Shown: positions 9,581 to 20,090, numbered from the stretch's first letter. The stretch is 64,000 nt of DNA from Phascolarctos cinereus (GCF_002099425.1 NW_018343982.1:7971501-8035500); one strand, 5' to 3'. Numbers and translations: made by a program. Notes: generated by a model not told the origin, from the sequence alone.

Positions 9581-10429
9581 TTGACTAACAAATTGTTCTC
9601 CTTTTACTCCCATCTGATGATATCTTTTCTGTGACTCACCCTGATTTTTCTTTCTTCCCCAAAAGAAGTCTTTTAAATAAAGAGACTGAGACAAAAGTAT
9701 AATAACTTACTGCATTTAGTATGTGTTTTTTTTTCAATTTGTTATTTGGGTTTTGTTTTGTTGTTAAATTAAGACTTTGTCTTCTCTTGATATGCCTTTA
9801 CAAGCCAAACTAATCTGCTTCCTTCCCCCACTCTAATTGTGTTGTGGCTGTGAGCTATGCAGAATGAATTGGTAACATTTCAATCAAGGACAAAAGCAAC
9901 ACCATTTAGCCCTGTGATCATGAATTCCATCCTTGATAAAAACACATAAAACTGTTAGGCTTTCAAAAGCTGGGAGTCATTGCCTCCAGCAAAAAAGTGA
10001 TTTTTTTTTCAGCTTGTTAATGAAAGCATCAATGAGTTTTAAGGTCCTTAAATAGGCCACAATGCCAAACTTTCACCTGAGTGATATTTAAAACAACAAA
10101 ATGTTGGAAAGAAGTCAATATTGAGACATCAGCCATGGAGAAACTATAGTATAATAAATGCATGAAGAACTTTGAGTGACGTTTTCAATCCTTCATACAA
10201 GAATTTAAGGATGAAATTTTATATATATATATATACGTATCCATTACATTTAGAGAATTCTGGGATATTTTTTGCCATCTAGTTCTCTTTCCTATTTGAA
10301 TAAAAGGGAAGATAAAGTGTGTGTCTTTGCTCAAAGGTAGACATGAAGGTAGATGAGTATTTGAGAAAAACTAGAGAAGTTATTGGAAGTCAAGAGCTTG
10401 AATATGGCAGCAGCAAATGAGAGACTGGT
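9581..10429. other. Unassigned; single-copy-looking block at 9,760-10,090
   Basis: No gene or known repeat recognised. The 9,760-10,090 part has balanced composition, no SINE or LINE signatures and several homeobox-like AT words (for example TTAATGAAAGC). It is listed among the candidate conserved blocks. A short (AT)n lies at 10,219-10,236. Confidence 0.4.
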
Positions 10430-13050
10430 TTGGTTTGCCCTTATATCACATGCCCTTTGATACTCAGTGATTTCAATGTGAAAATGGGCACAAGGGAGGA
10501 TTGCAAAATAACTGGAAGATATAATTCAGGTCTGATAAATGAAAGAAGTCAATGGTCTGTAGATGACTCGCAAACCACAAGCTTATAAATCATGAATACA
10601 TTCTTTCAGAGGAAAGATGCAAGACGACAGATATGGTATGTGCCAAACATGACCAAAAAAATCTGAATCTATCTTAAAATACTAATTAATAACATGGGAT
10701 TCATAGCAGAATTAGATATAGCTCTGCACATACAGACTATCAAATAGAGCCAAGATTGAAAATAAAAATCAAATTAGAATGATTAAAATGAAATGAGAAG
10801 ACTAAGACCAATTGCAAAAGCTTCAGTCTGAACTAGCCAAATAAGCAACGTATGCCAAAAAAAAGAAAGAAAAGAAAAAGAGAAATGACAGAGATATCGA
10901 TTTTGTTGCATTTCCTACAGATATTTAAGCAATGCAAATAAATCACCAGACAAAGGTGTCCCCCTAAAAAAAGGCCTCAATTCTACTTTAGCCAGAAAAA
11001 TCATAATGTCATTACCCAGTAGAGAGTTGGCAGCCAAGGATGAAACTGGTTTTGAATGTACCACAAACGGGGATGCTGGAAAGATATGAACAATATTTTC
11101 ATATCCGTAACTTGGAATTTCTGAGGTCAGTGCAAATACTATTGATGTCTCAGAGCAAGAAGAATGAAGTAGGCCATCAGCTGTTGGAAGTTTTTAATTA
11201 TACTTTATAGGGAGAAGACGGGATACAAATATATGAAAGAAAAGACAGAAATACCAGGATAGCCACCAGCTGTGGGAAGGGGAAGGTAAGGCAAGGAAGG
11301 AAAGGAATTCAATTCATCCCTCCATCAGGTTGTTTCCTATATTACTAAATTAGATTTTTGTTGTTTTGATACTGCTGAAGGACGGTGAGTGTTGTCAATG
11401 CCCCCAAATTTGGAATCTTCAAAATTCAGTTTGCTAGGACAAAGACCCAATTATCCTGTCCTGATTAAAGCTCTAAGTATCAGCTTACAAAATGGAAAAA
11501 ACAATGAAAGTGGAAAAAATATCTAAAGAAAAAAATGCTCAGCATGCAACCCAAATGAGCCACATCATCCTAAGAGCATTCATAGATTAAACTGGCAGGA
11601 GGTCAGCAAAGAGACATAAAATGGAGCAAATTTGTCATCATTTTTATAATTACCTATTTCCATCATCAGTGACAGAGGACTCTAATACTCTAGTCCCAAA
11701 AAGTGTTCTGTGAAGAAAAAGAAATGGCACCTGGAAAGACAGTTGGAAAGAGTAGCTGGAGCAAATCAAATACAAACCAAGGAAATACATACTGGATGAA
11801 ACAGAGACTTAAAAGCATTGAGAGGATGTTTCGTAAAATATATCAGATACAGTAAGATACCAAAAGATTTATAGATGATATTAATATAAAAAAAATCAAG
11901 AGAAATCAATAACTACTTCACTATATATCTGTTTTTCTATCATTATGAAATCTCTATGAGAATGTGGACGTGCATATTATAGGCATCATCAATAAAAACA
12001 GAAAAAAAAACAGGTTTTCATAAATGATTCATCTTTATAGCCACAAGATTGATTGAAATATACAGAGAATTCTATGATCCCATTGGGGTTTCCCTGAAAA
12101 ATTCAACCACGGAGAAGTTTTGTTCAGTGGTCTCTGATTTGCAAGTGATGCATAGATCAAGGAGACATGCTCACCAATAGTGTCTGCCCCCATTATAGAG
12201 GCTGTCTGGTGCAAAGTCCAAATGGAAGAGGAATAACATATAGATGATGAGGTCTTCCAAGTGCTCCTACTTATAAGAGATGTACTGAATGTATCAAGGC
12301 TCTCAGAATACTGTGGGGCTTTTTCAAAGGGATTCACAGTTATTCAAAATAAATTAGACTAATATTTCATAAATAAAGAGTTAAGTGGATGAGAAAATGC
12401 CCATCATCTATATCAGGATGCACAATTTGACAGTCAGTCCATCGAGTTCATACATTAATTCATATAGTTGAAAAAGGTATTCCTGATGGTAATAAATTGG
12501 GTCCAGAACCAAATGAAAGAAATTCATGATACATTTAGTTGCACTTAGAAAATTGTGCTGCTTTTAATGATTCTCAAGCTTTTCCCCTTGTGCAAAGATT
12601 CCTCTTTTCAGCCTAAATGTTCTGGTATTACTCTAAGGTTGCAAATAATGGAATATCACCATCCACAAGGAATTAAAGTTACACATAACCCAACAGGTAA
12701 TGGAAAGATATATGGTGCATGGATGTGCAGTATATAACCAATGATAACCTGTACTCAAAAAGTGACATAAAGATTATCACTGAAAAAAAAATGGATGTTA
12801 AAAAAAGCAGGTGATCTAATCTTATGAAATACATGGGGCAAAATATAAGCACAGTCTGAATGTTCTATTATTATTCTTCAAGTGTAAAAGACCTATAGAA
12901 AGGCTTTCCTCATCTAAGTAGATCCTCAGTGGACTATTTATGGAAAAACAGAAACAAGAATCTCACAGATGAGAAAATATGCATGAGTTTATGATAGTGC
13001 CAATAGAGTGAATACCTTCACCAGAGAAATTACAGATCCCTTGAAATATT
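10430..13050 (+). mobile_element. RTE-clade LINE relic (endonuclease to C terminus)
   Basis: Traces of one ORF2 appear in order on the plus strand. At 10,469 DFNVKMGTREDCKITG matches the GDFNAKxG block of the AP endonuclease and is followed by IMNTFFQRKDARRQ. At 12,155 DQGDMLT fits the VKQGDVLAPT reverse transcriptase block, and ATRLIEIYREFYD lies about 100 bases upstream. At about 12,673 KLHITQQVMERYM fits the C-terminal QRAMERSMLG block, followed by a weaker YSKSDIKIITE. Stops and shifts are frequent throughout. RTE is the best fit, but the exact family (RTE-1_MD or a relative) is not certain. Confidence 0.65.
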
Positions 13051-13748
13051 GAGGTGTGCTTGCAAGTTGGGAACTGGTTTCAGCATATACTTAGGCATAT
13101 AATCTACATATGTTTTCTTTGATATGTCTGTGAGCCAAAAGAATAAAATACTACCCATGACTCTCAAAGTATACTCAGACCTACTTGATCATGAGAATCT
13201 CTGAAATAAGGGTTACATTCAGAAAAACCTCTCACAACATTGATTCCTCTTGGGGAGGAGGTTGCGGGAGGAGGTGCCTTAGTTATAATAAGATGGTCTA
13301 AGCCTAATAACATTCTTTATCAGGTGAGAGGTCTCTTTGATGGGGTTATTCAATCAGTCAATCAAATATGGAAAATAGATATGAAAAATTCCTAGATGCT
13401 TCTATTGAATCAATACATAAATCAAAGGCATAAAATTAACAACTTGGTTAATAAAGATGGGAAGGAATGAAGTCCTTCAAGTCATTAGATGAAATCAGAT
13501 GATAAAAAATATGTCAGGATTGGTTGAAGGAATTAGGCAATGCATTGGACCTAGATACATGAGAAAAGGATTCCAGCAACTGCTTGGGGTAGCAAGGAAG
13601 AGTCAGAGTTCTGGGAACATTTTGAGAAGGCAGAGCCCTATGCTCTTCCTCAAAGGTTTGAGGAAGGGGAGTGAGCTCAGAGGGAGTCTCAAACTTGCAC
13701 TCCTAATCTCACTGACAACATTCTAAGAGAAAATGGAACAATAACAAT
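13051..13748. other. No gene seen; unassigned, possibly RTE 3' region
   Basis: A 75-codon forward frame at 13,499-13,726 has no recognisable domain. The segment may be the RTE 3' untranslated region, but no diagnostic tail is visible. Confidence 0.35.
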
Positions 13749-13758
13749 AATGAATCAA

Positions 13759-13900
13759 GGGGCAGCTAAGTGGCGCAGTGGATAGAGCATCAGCCCTGAA
13801 GTCAGCAGGACCTGAGTTCAAATCTGGTCTCAGACAATTGACACTCACTAGCTGTGTGACCCTGGGCAAGTCACTTAACCTCACTTGCCTCTCAAAAAAA
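13759..13900 (+). mobile_element. Type A marsupial CORE-SINE with target-site duplication
   Basis: Head GGGGCAGCTAAGTGGCGCAG, B box GAGTTCAAATCTGG, CORE GGGCAAGTCACTTAACC, end TTGCCTCTC plus A9. It is flanked by AATGAATCAA (13,749-13,758) and AATGAATCCA (13,901-13,910). Confidence 0.92.
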
Positions 13901-13910
13901 AATGAATCCA

Positions 13911-14313
13911 ATCAGCAGCTGAGAGGACAAACTAAACACATGGAAAACAGGTGAAGCTCCAAGACTCTACAAGGCTCCCCACCTCTAGGGTCTAGCAGAG
14001 AGCTACAAACACCTCAGAGAGACTTCATAAGGACTCCATTAAGGGAGAAAAGACTTCCATCCAACCAGGAGTTGGAAGTCATGTCTTTGGTACATATGTT
14101 CTTCAAGCTGGATCCCACTTTCCTTGGGACCCTGTATATACTGGAGGAGACTATATCTCCAGGCTTTTGGATGAATGTTTTTGTACCGATTTTTCATACT
14201 ATACTACCTTGATATAACCTATTTCAAAAAGCTGATTAACTCTGGATGGTTAATTGATATCAACTGGATAATCAAAGAGGAACTCATTTGTGAGGATTTA
14301 TGTGCAATACTTT
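13911..14313. other. No gene seen; unassigned sequence
   Basis: No SINE or LINE signature recognised between the SINE duplication and the HAL1-like element. It could be an unrecognised old repeat. Confidence 0.4.
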
Positions 14314-14338
14314 AGAAAAAGCACTCTAGGGGGGGAGC

Positions 14339-14347
14339 CAAGATGGC
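14339..14347 (+). promoter_or_regulatory. YY1-like site at the L1-type 5' end
   Basis: CAAGATGGC near the first base of the element. In human L1 the same motif at the same place directs accurate transcription start. Function here is inferred by analogy. Confidence 0.5.
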
Positions 14348-15174
14348 AGAGTGAAAGCAGTGACTTGCTTAAGCTCTCCCCCAAACCCCTCTAAATACTC
14401 ATAAAAAATGGCTCTAAACAAATTCTGAAGCAGCAGAACACACAAAAAGACAGAGTGAAACAAATTTCCAATCCAAGACAACTTGGATGATTGATCAGAA
14501 AGGTATATCACGCCAGGCTGGGAGCGCAGCGTGGGAGCACAGGCCAAAGTGAACCTGGAGCAGGCCGCAGAGGACTGAATCTCGGGCAGCTGTGGAGGTT
14601 TCCAGACTCCTCAACCCACTAATGCCAAAGACAACTTAAAAGGTCAGTGGGAAAAGTCTGTTTCTGTTGGTGCTGAGAAAGGAAGGCGGGGTTTCAGCTC
14701 CATTCCCCAAGAACATGGCCCTGGGTGGGAGGGGCAGCTGCTTCCTGAGCTTCTGGCCCAGAGACTGAGGGGGAATCCAGTGGCTGATCATAGAGGGATT
14801 GCAGGGATCTCTTTGCCAGTGCTGAGGCAGGAATCTCTTGTTTTACCAGTGTTTGGATCTGGGTCACAGTTCTGGGCGGCAGTGCTGGGGTGAGGAGGAG
14901 CACTGGCATGGTGGAGCTTGTAGTGTCTGTGGAGAGGAACCCCTCCTCACAGTTACAGGACAGAAAGGAATAGTTGTGGTCACAGGCCAGGAAAGGAGTA
15001 AACACCTCACCCCTTATCATACCACCTTGTGAGAACTGAAAATTTACAGGTACCTACAAGTACCTCTGAAAACAGCTGTACAAACCCCTGAAGCCTGGAA
15101 CAGTGCATTCTCCATATTGGAAGCAGACTCTTACCTTAACAAAGAGTTTAAAACTCAAATAATTGGCTGGGATC

Positions 15175-16251
15175 ATGAGCAAGCAGTGCAAAAAGAGTCA
15201 GACTATATTATCTTACTTTGGTGACAAAGAAGATCAAAATATACAATCAGAAGAAGACAACAAAGTCAAAGCTCCTACATCCAAAGCCTCCAAGAAAAAT
15301 ATGAATCAGTCCCAGGCCTTGGAAGAGCTCAAAAGGGATTTTGAGAAGCAAGTAAGGGAAGAGAGGAAAAACTGGAAGAGAAATGAGAGTGATGCAAGAA
15401 AATCATGAAAAACAAGTCAACAGCTTGCTAAAGGAGACCCAAAAAAATACTGAAGAAAATAACACCTTAAAAAATAGCCTAACCCAAATGGCAAAAGAGG
15501 TCCAAAAAGCCAATGAGGAGAAAATGCCCTAAAAAGAAAAATTGGCCAAATGGAAAAGGAAGTCCAAAAGATTACTGAAGAAAATACTTCCTTAAAAATT
15601 AGAATAGAGCAATTGGAAGCTAGTGACTTTATGAGAAATCAAGACACTGTAAAACAAATCCAAAAGAATGAAAAATTAGAAAACAATGTGAAATATCTCA
15701 TTGGAAAAACAACTGACCTGGAAAATAGATCCAGGAGAGAGAATTTAAAAATTATTGGACTATCTGAAAGCCATGATCAAAAAAAGAGCCTAGACATCAT
15801 CTTTCAAGAAATTATCAAGGAAAACTGCCCTGATATATAGAACCAGAGGGCAAAATAGAAATTGAAAGAATCCACAGATCTCCTCCTGAAAGAGATCCCC
15901 AAAGGAAAACTCCTAGGAATATTATAGCCAAATTCCAGAGTTCCCAGGTCAAGGAGAAAATATTACAAGCTGCCAGAAGGAAACAATTCAAGTACTGTGG
16001 AAACACAATCAGGATAACACAAGATTTAGCAGCTTCTACATTAAAGGACCAGGGCATGGAATATAATATTCTGGAGGGCAAAGGAGATAGGATTACAACC
16101 AAGAATCACCTACCCAGCAAAACTGAGTATAATCCTTCAGGGGAAAAAATGGTCATTCAGTGAAATAGAGGACTTTCAAGCATTCCTGATGAAAAGACCA
16201 GAGCTGAATAGAAAATTTGACTTTCAAATACAGGACTCAAGTGGAACATGA
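15175..16251 (+). pseudogene. L1/HAL1 ORF1 relic (RNA-binding coiled-coil protein)
   Basis: The natural start is ATG at 15,175 (MSKQCKKSQTILSYFGDKED). Lys/Glu-rich heptad sequence of the coiled coil follows, then ENLKIIGLSESHDQKKSLD of the RRM-like domain. ITQDLAAST and the C-terminal domain come last, ending at a TGA near 16,251, a span of about 358 codons, close to the usual ORF1 length (338 in human). Broken: a stop at 15,406, a shifted frame until about 15,540, a TAG at 15,838, and further damage after it. ORF1p normally coats L1 RNA as a trimer in the cytoplasm. Confidence 0.85.
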
Positions 16252-16395
16252 AGAGGTAAACAGGAAAGAGAAATCATAAGAGACTTATTAAGATTGAACT
16301 GTTTACATTCCTGCATGGAAAGATGATATTTATAACTCATGAGACCTTTGTCAGTATTAGGGTAGTTGGAGGAAAAAAATTATATGTAGGTATAC

Positions 16396-16403
16396 AGATA
16401 GAT

Positions 16404-16465
<62 letters not shown>
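16396..16465. repeat. (GATA)n microsatellite inside the HAL1-like 3' region
   Basis: About 16 GATA units, beginning GATAGATGATAG. Confidence 0.97.
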
Positions 16466-16694
16466 AGGCACAGGGTGAGTTGAAGATTAAGGGGTCATAT
16501 CTGGAGAATAAAATTAAGGGATGAGGGAGGATTATACTCAGAGAAGAAGAATGGGAGAGGTAGGATGGGGTAAATTATCTCACAAAGAAAAAACAGAAAA
16601 GAAAAGTCTCTTACAGTGGAGGGGAAGCAGGGGAAGGTGAGAGGGAATGAGTAAATCTTATTCTCATAGGATTTGGCTTAAGGAGGGAATAACA

Positions 16695-17255
16695 TACACA
16701 TTCAATTGGGTATGGAAGTTTGTCTTACCCTACAAGAAAATAGGGGGAGAAGGGGACAAGAGAGCAGGGGGATGAGAGAGGAGGGCAGATTGGAAAAGGG
16801 TGTAATCAGAAGTAAATACTTCTGAGGGAGGAACAGGGTGAAAAGAAAGAATAGAATAAATGGGAGGCAGAATAGGATTAAGGGAAATAGAGTTAGTTTT
16901 TCACAACATGTCTACTATGGAAGTGTTTTGCATAACTGCACATGTATAACCTATATTGAGTTGCTTGCCTTTTCAGTGAGGGTGGGTGGAGAGGGAGGAA
17001 GAGAGAAAATTTGAAACCTAAAGTTTTAAAAACATATGTTTAAAAAAAGTTTTCACATGCTATCAGGAAATAAGAAATACAGTAAATGGGGTACAGAAAT
17101 CTATCCTGCCCTACAGGAAAATAGAAGGGGAAGGGGATAAGAGAAGAAGGGAGAGAAAGAAAAGAGGACAGACTAGGGGAAGGGATATTCAGAATGCATG
17201 CCATCTTGGGGTGGGGGGAGGGTGAGACAGGGTGAAAATTTGGAACTCAAAAACT
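16695..17255 (+). repeat. Imperfect direct duplication in the HAL1-like 3' region
   Basis: GGGTATGGAAGTTTGTCTTA, CCCTACAAGAAAATAGGGGG and AGGGCAGATTGGAAAAGGG (16,705-16,805) recur in diverged form as GGGGTACAGAAATCTATCCT, GCCCTACAGGAAAATAGAAG and AGGACAGACTAGGGGAAGGG (17,088-17,186). Both copies are followed by a purine-rich part and an AAAATTTG-type end. This could be an internal duplication, or a second truncated element inserted at about 17,050. Confidence 0.6.
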
Positions 17256-17333
17256 TGTGGAAATGAATGTTGAAAACTACAAATAAATAAATATATATTT
17301 AAAAAAAGAAAAAGAAAAAGAAAAATCACTGTA

Positions 17334-17429
17334 AGTCTTCAAGGGTCTATAGGTAATTCCAGAGAAATAGTCGGTCATTTTCTGGGCCCCAGCACCTAAT
17401 GTGACTATGAATTGGGAAGAAAAAGATTA
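17334..17429. other. Unassigned short gap
   Basis: Nothing recognised between the HAL1-like element and a MIR. Confidence 0.4.
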
Positions 17430-17630
17430 ATGGATATCCTATCTTCTAAAGACCTGGATTCTAGTCAAGACTTTGTCACTTACTCACTATACAACCTCTG
17501 GCAAGTTGTTTAACCTACCTAAAATGAGGAAAATCCTACTTGTGCTACCTATTTCAGAGGTCTGCTATGAAGAAATTACTCTATAAATTAAAAAGTGATA
17601 TATAAATGTGTCTCTTGTTATTACTTTCAG
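17430..17630 (+). repeat. MIR-type SINE, decayed
   Basis: GACCTGGATTCTAGTCAAG, CACTTACTCACTATACAACC, GCAAGTTGTTTAACCTACC and TAAAATGAGG, with the RGTGATATATAAATGTG-like 3' end. Confidence 0.65.
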
Positions 17631-17639
17631 CTTCCTAAC

Positions 17640-17915
17640 TAGTCATTGTGTTTGAGGGAATCCTGAGAATAAAGGCACAGATTGTCCTGTAGTTCTCAAT
17701 TCCATATTCCCTGTATTCTCCATGCTGAAATTTGTTGAGAGACCAGCATCATCCTCACCCTTCAGTAATTACATACATGAATCTGTACTTCTTTAGAATG
17801 AAGGAAAAAGCATCACTGGACCATTCCTCTACTGTCATTTCTGTCCCCCTTCCCCCAGATAGCGCCAGATTTGAAAAACTGGGTTTTCAGATACAAGGTG
17901 AAGTGAAGAATTAAT
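17640..17915. other. No gene seen; unassigned sequence
   Basis: A 60-codon frame at 17,732-17,914 has no recognisable similarity. No repeat identified. Confidence 0.4.
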
Positions 17916-17919
17916 TCAG

Positions 17920-18175
17920 CTAAGTCACACAGTGGAGAGAACACTGGATTTGGAGTCAGGAAGACCTGAGTTCAAATCCTGCCCCTAGACACTTACTTGC
18001 TATGTGACCCAGGGCAAGTCATTTAATGTCTATTTGCCTATTTCCTCACCAGGAAGGTGGGGATAATAGTAGTAATATCTCCCTCTCAGTGTTGTCATGA
18101 AGATAAATGAGAATATTTTTAGAGTTCTTTGTAATGCTTAAACTACTATAAAATACTAGCTATAATTATTATGGT
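17920..18175 (+). repeat. MIR-type SINE, near full length
   Basis: GAGAACACTGGATTTGGAGT, GAGTTCAAATCCTGCCCCTA, GGGCAAGTCATTTAATGTCT, AGTGTTGTCATGAAGATAAA and TACTATAAAATACTAGC, in MIR order with little divergence. Confidence 0.8.
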
Positions 18176-18319
18176 CAGGTTCAACCAAGCAAAGAAAAGC
18201 ACATTCACTTTAAGTAGATGTATACTTCTGGGGAAAGCATATTACATCTTAGTTGTTACTTTTTTGCATGTATGTATGTCTGTAAGTAAAGATATAGAGA
18301 TTCTGTATGAGGTTTATTT

Positions 18320-18555
18320 ATAGAGCAACTAGGCAGTACAGCAGATAGAATCAGGAAAACCTTAGCTCAAATCCTTCATCAGATACTTATCTGTGTCACT
18401 CTGGGCAAGTCACCTCACCTCAGTCTGCCTCAGTTTCCTCATCTGCAAAATAAGGATAATAATAGTGCCTCTCTCCCAAAATTGTTGTGAAGATCAAGCA
18501 TAAAAAGTGCTTTATAACTTTAAAGTGCTATACAATTGTTAGCTACCATTATCAT
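18320..18555 (+). repeat. CORE-SINE with marsupial head and MIR-type 3' half
   Basis: The GAGCAACTAGGCAGTACAG head resembles the marsupial SINE head. The 3' half (TTTCCTCATCTGCAAAATAA, TTGTTGTGAAGATCAAGC, AAAGTGCTATACAATTGTTA) is the long MIRb-like end. This is a third combination of the modules seen in this window. Confidence 0.7.
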
Positions 18556-18599
18556 TTGAATTCTCTGTTATTTTATTTAGAAATGACACAATCAGAATT

Positions 18600-18690
18600 T
18601 TAGAGCCTTAAGGAATGATTAGAGGTCACAAAGTACAACCCCCTTATTTTATAGGAGGAAATTAAGGCCCAGAAAGGGAAAGTGAGAGTA
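18600..18690 (-). repeat. MIR/THER-type SINE fragment, antisense
   Basis: TTTTAGAGCCTTAAGGAATG, CTTATTTTATAGGAGGAAAT and TAAGGCCCAGAAAGGGAAAG: antisense 3' half only. Confidence 0.6.
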
Positions 18691-18694
18691 TGGA

Positions 18695-18880
18695 AAAGTG
18701 GAAAGAGAACTAACTTGGAAGTTTAAGGACATAGCTTCAAGTCATGACTCTAATAACATATGTTATCTTAAACAAATTACTTAACTTCCCTCAGTTTCCT
18801 CATTTACAAAGTTGGGGGGGAGGGAGGGTGGGGAGAAAGGCACTAGTTGGCTTCTGAGATCCTTCTAGATCTTGTATCTT
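18695..18880 (+). repeat. MIR-type SINE
   Basis: AAAAGTGGAAAGAGAACTAA, GACATAGCTTCAAGTCATG, CTCAGTTTCCTCATTTAC and CTTCTGAGATCCTTCTAGAT. A G-rich run GGGGGGGAGGGAGGG replaces part of the middle. Confidence 0.65.
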
Positions 18881-18967
18881 GTCTTCCCCCCCTAAAAAAG
18901 ATGACAAAAAATTCCAACAAGAGATGGCAAACTTCATTCTTCTTGCTCTGAGATATTAGTCCAATTT

Positions 18968-19233
18968 TTTTTTTGCTATTTTTGTTCAGTCATTTTTCAG
19001 TTGTGTCTGACTCTTCATGACCCTATTTGAGGTTTTCTTGGCAAAGATACTGAAGCAGTTTGCCATTTTCTTCTCCAGATCATTTTAAAGATGAGAAAAC
19101 TGAGACAAACAGGAGTAAGTGACTTACCCAAAGTCACACAACTAGTAAATGTCTGAGGCCTGATTTGAACTCACAAGATGAGGTTTCCTGGCTCCAGGCC
19201 TGGCACTCTATCCACTGTACCACTAAGCTGCCA
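18968..19233 (-). mobile_element. Type B CORE-SINE (RTE-like tail), antisense
   Basis: From left: GTTGTGTCTGACTCTTCATG, ACCCTATTTGAGGTTTTCTT, GGCAAAGATACTGAAGCAG, then ACTTACCCAAAGTCACACAA, and the head TATCCACTGTACCACTAAGC. The reverse complement of the first block is the RTE/BovB-like 3' end. Confidence 0.85.
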
Positions 19234-19534
19234 TGCTCTTAGTTTTAGTTGTACTATTTAACCACATGGGCACAAAGAATATTGATACACAGGCAAAGTG
19301 GGCTGTTGTAGCCCACTATAAGAAGCCACTTAGAATCTGTAAAATGAGAGTCCCTAAAAGGCGTCACAAGTGGAAAGCAAAAACAAGACCAAAACAAAAC
19401 CCAGAATCTTACCACATTGTTGAAGTGCTTGAAATACCACCATTAGAGTCCCTCCTTTGGGTTAAGGCACAATCTGGTCAAAAAAAAAAAGCCTTTGAAG
19501 AAAATTGCATATTACCTAAGCACATTAAGGCCAA
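19234..19534 (+). other. Unassigned; 105-codon frame of unknown origin
   Basis: A forward frame at 19,233-19,550 is Lys-rich (PKRRHKWKAKTRPKQ) and opens with a non-ATG codon within the preceding SINE boundary. No family recognised. Since it runs into a CR1-type 3' end it may be part of that LINE's decayed sequence. Confidence 0.35.
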
Positions 19535-19715
19535 ACTTTCTCAGGACTAAAGCTGTTTAATAATGAAATGGGCTACCTCATTAGATAGGGAGCTCTTTTG
19601 TCATTGGAGGTATTAGAGCCTGGCCTGGATATTGTAGAGGGAATTCTTGCATGGGGTCAGTTTGGATTAGATGGACCTCTGAGGGCCCTTTCAAGTCTTT
19701 GAGTCTTTGATTCAT
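19535..19715 (+). repeat. CR1-type LINE 3' end
   Basis: AATGAAATGGGCTACCTCAT, TCATTGGAGGTATTAGAGCC, ATTGTAGAGGGAATTCTTGC and TTGGATTAGATGGACCTCTG, ending in two copies of GAGTCTTTGA, follow the CR1 3' end, which terminates in short tandem octamers. Confidence 0.7.
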
Positions 19716-19719
19716 GAAC

Positions 19720-20060
19720 ACATTACCAGCTATGATTATAGTTTTGCCTAGAGATGGCAACTGTTCATTGGGTTCCTGAAGACTGGGAATTCATGAGACC
19801 TTTTACAGGCATGCCAGATTAGAGGGCTGTGAATGGTGCCAAAACCCAGAAAAGATTGAAACCATGTCCATAGAGATACTGCAAAGTCTTAACAGGGGCC
19901 ATTTAAGTGGGACTCATTGTGAGCCCCATCCAGCATAAAGTTGGAAAGACAACCCCATATTTTTCCCCATCTATCCAGGTTGAAATGTTTCAAAGGTAAA
20001 TTACTGAATGGAGGGGGGAGGGGAAAAGACTAGTTATTTACATTAGGAAAACTGCCAAAT
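19720..20060. other. No gene seen; single-copy-looking sequence
   Basis: No repeat signature recognised in this 340-base block. Confidence 0.4.

Positions 20061-20061
<1 letters not shown>

Positions 20062-20090
<29 letters not shown>
20062..20090. repeat. (CA)n microsatellite
   Basis: About 14 perfect CA units. Confidence 0.95.

Larger units (their letters stand above)
14329..17318 (+). mobile_element. HAL1-like (half-L1) retroelement: L1 5' end and ORF1, no ORF2
   Basis: The 5' end GGGGGAGCCAAGATGGCAGA is a typical L1 start and contains a YY1-like CAAGATGGC at 14,339-14,347. A 5' untranslated region of about 0.85 kb is followed by an ORF1 relic (15,175-16,251) and then about 1.05 kb of purine-rich 3' region. 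It ends in GAATGTTGAAAACTAC and A-rich sequence at 17,318. No endonuclease or reverse transcriptase trace is present. Possible target duplication: AGAAAAAGCACTCTA (14,314-14,328) and AGAAAAATCACTGTA (17,319-17,333), two mismatches. HAL1 elements are known L1 derivatives that keep only ORF1. An internal deletion of a full L1 is the alternative. Confidence 0.75.

Noticed and set aside
12035-12337. 100-codon reverse frame as a gene
   Set aside because: It is the antisense shadow of the RTE reverse transcriptase region, whose motifs read on the plus strand.
13911-14313. Retroviral LTR or internal fragment before the HAL1-like element
   Set aside because: No TATA/AATAAA arrangement or terminal signature could be supported; left unassigned.
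15163-15840. Two forward frames read as host coiled-coil protein exons
   Set aside because: They form one decayed L1-type ORF1 inside a retroelement with an L1 5' end.
16396-16465. CRISPR-like short direct repeats
   Set aside because: Uninterrupted GATA units without spacers: a microsatellite in vertebrate DNA.
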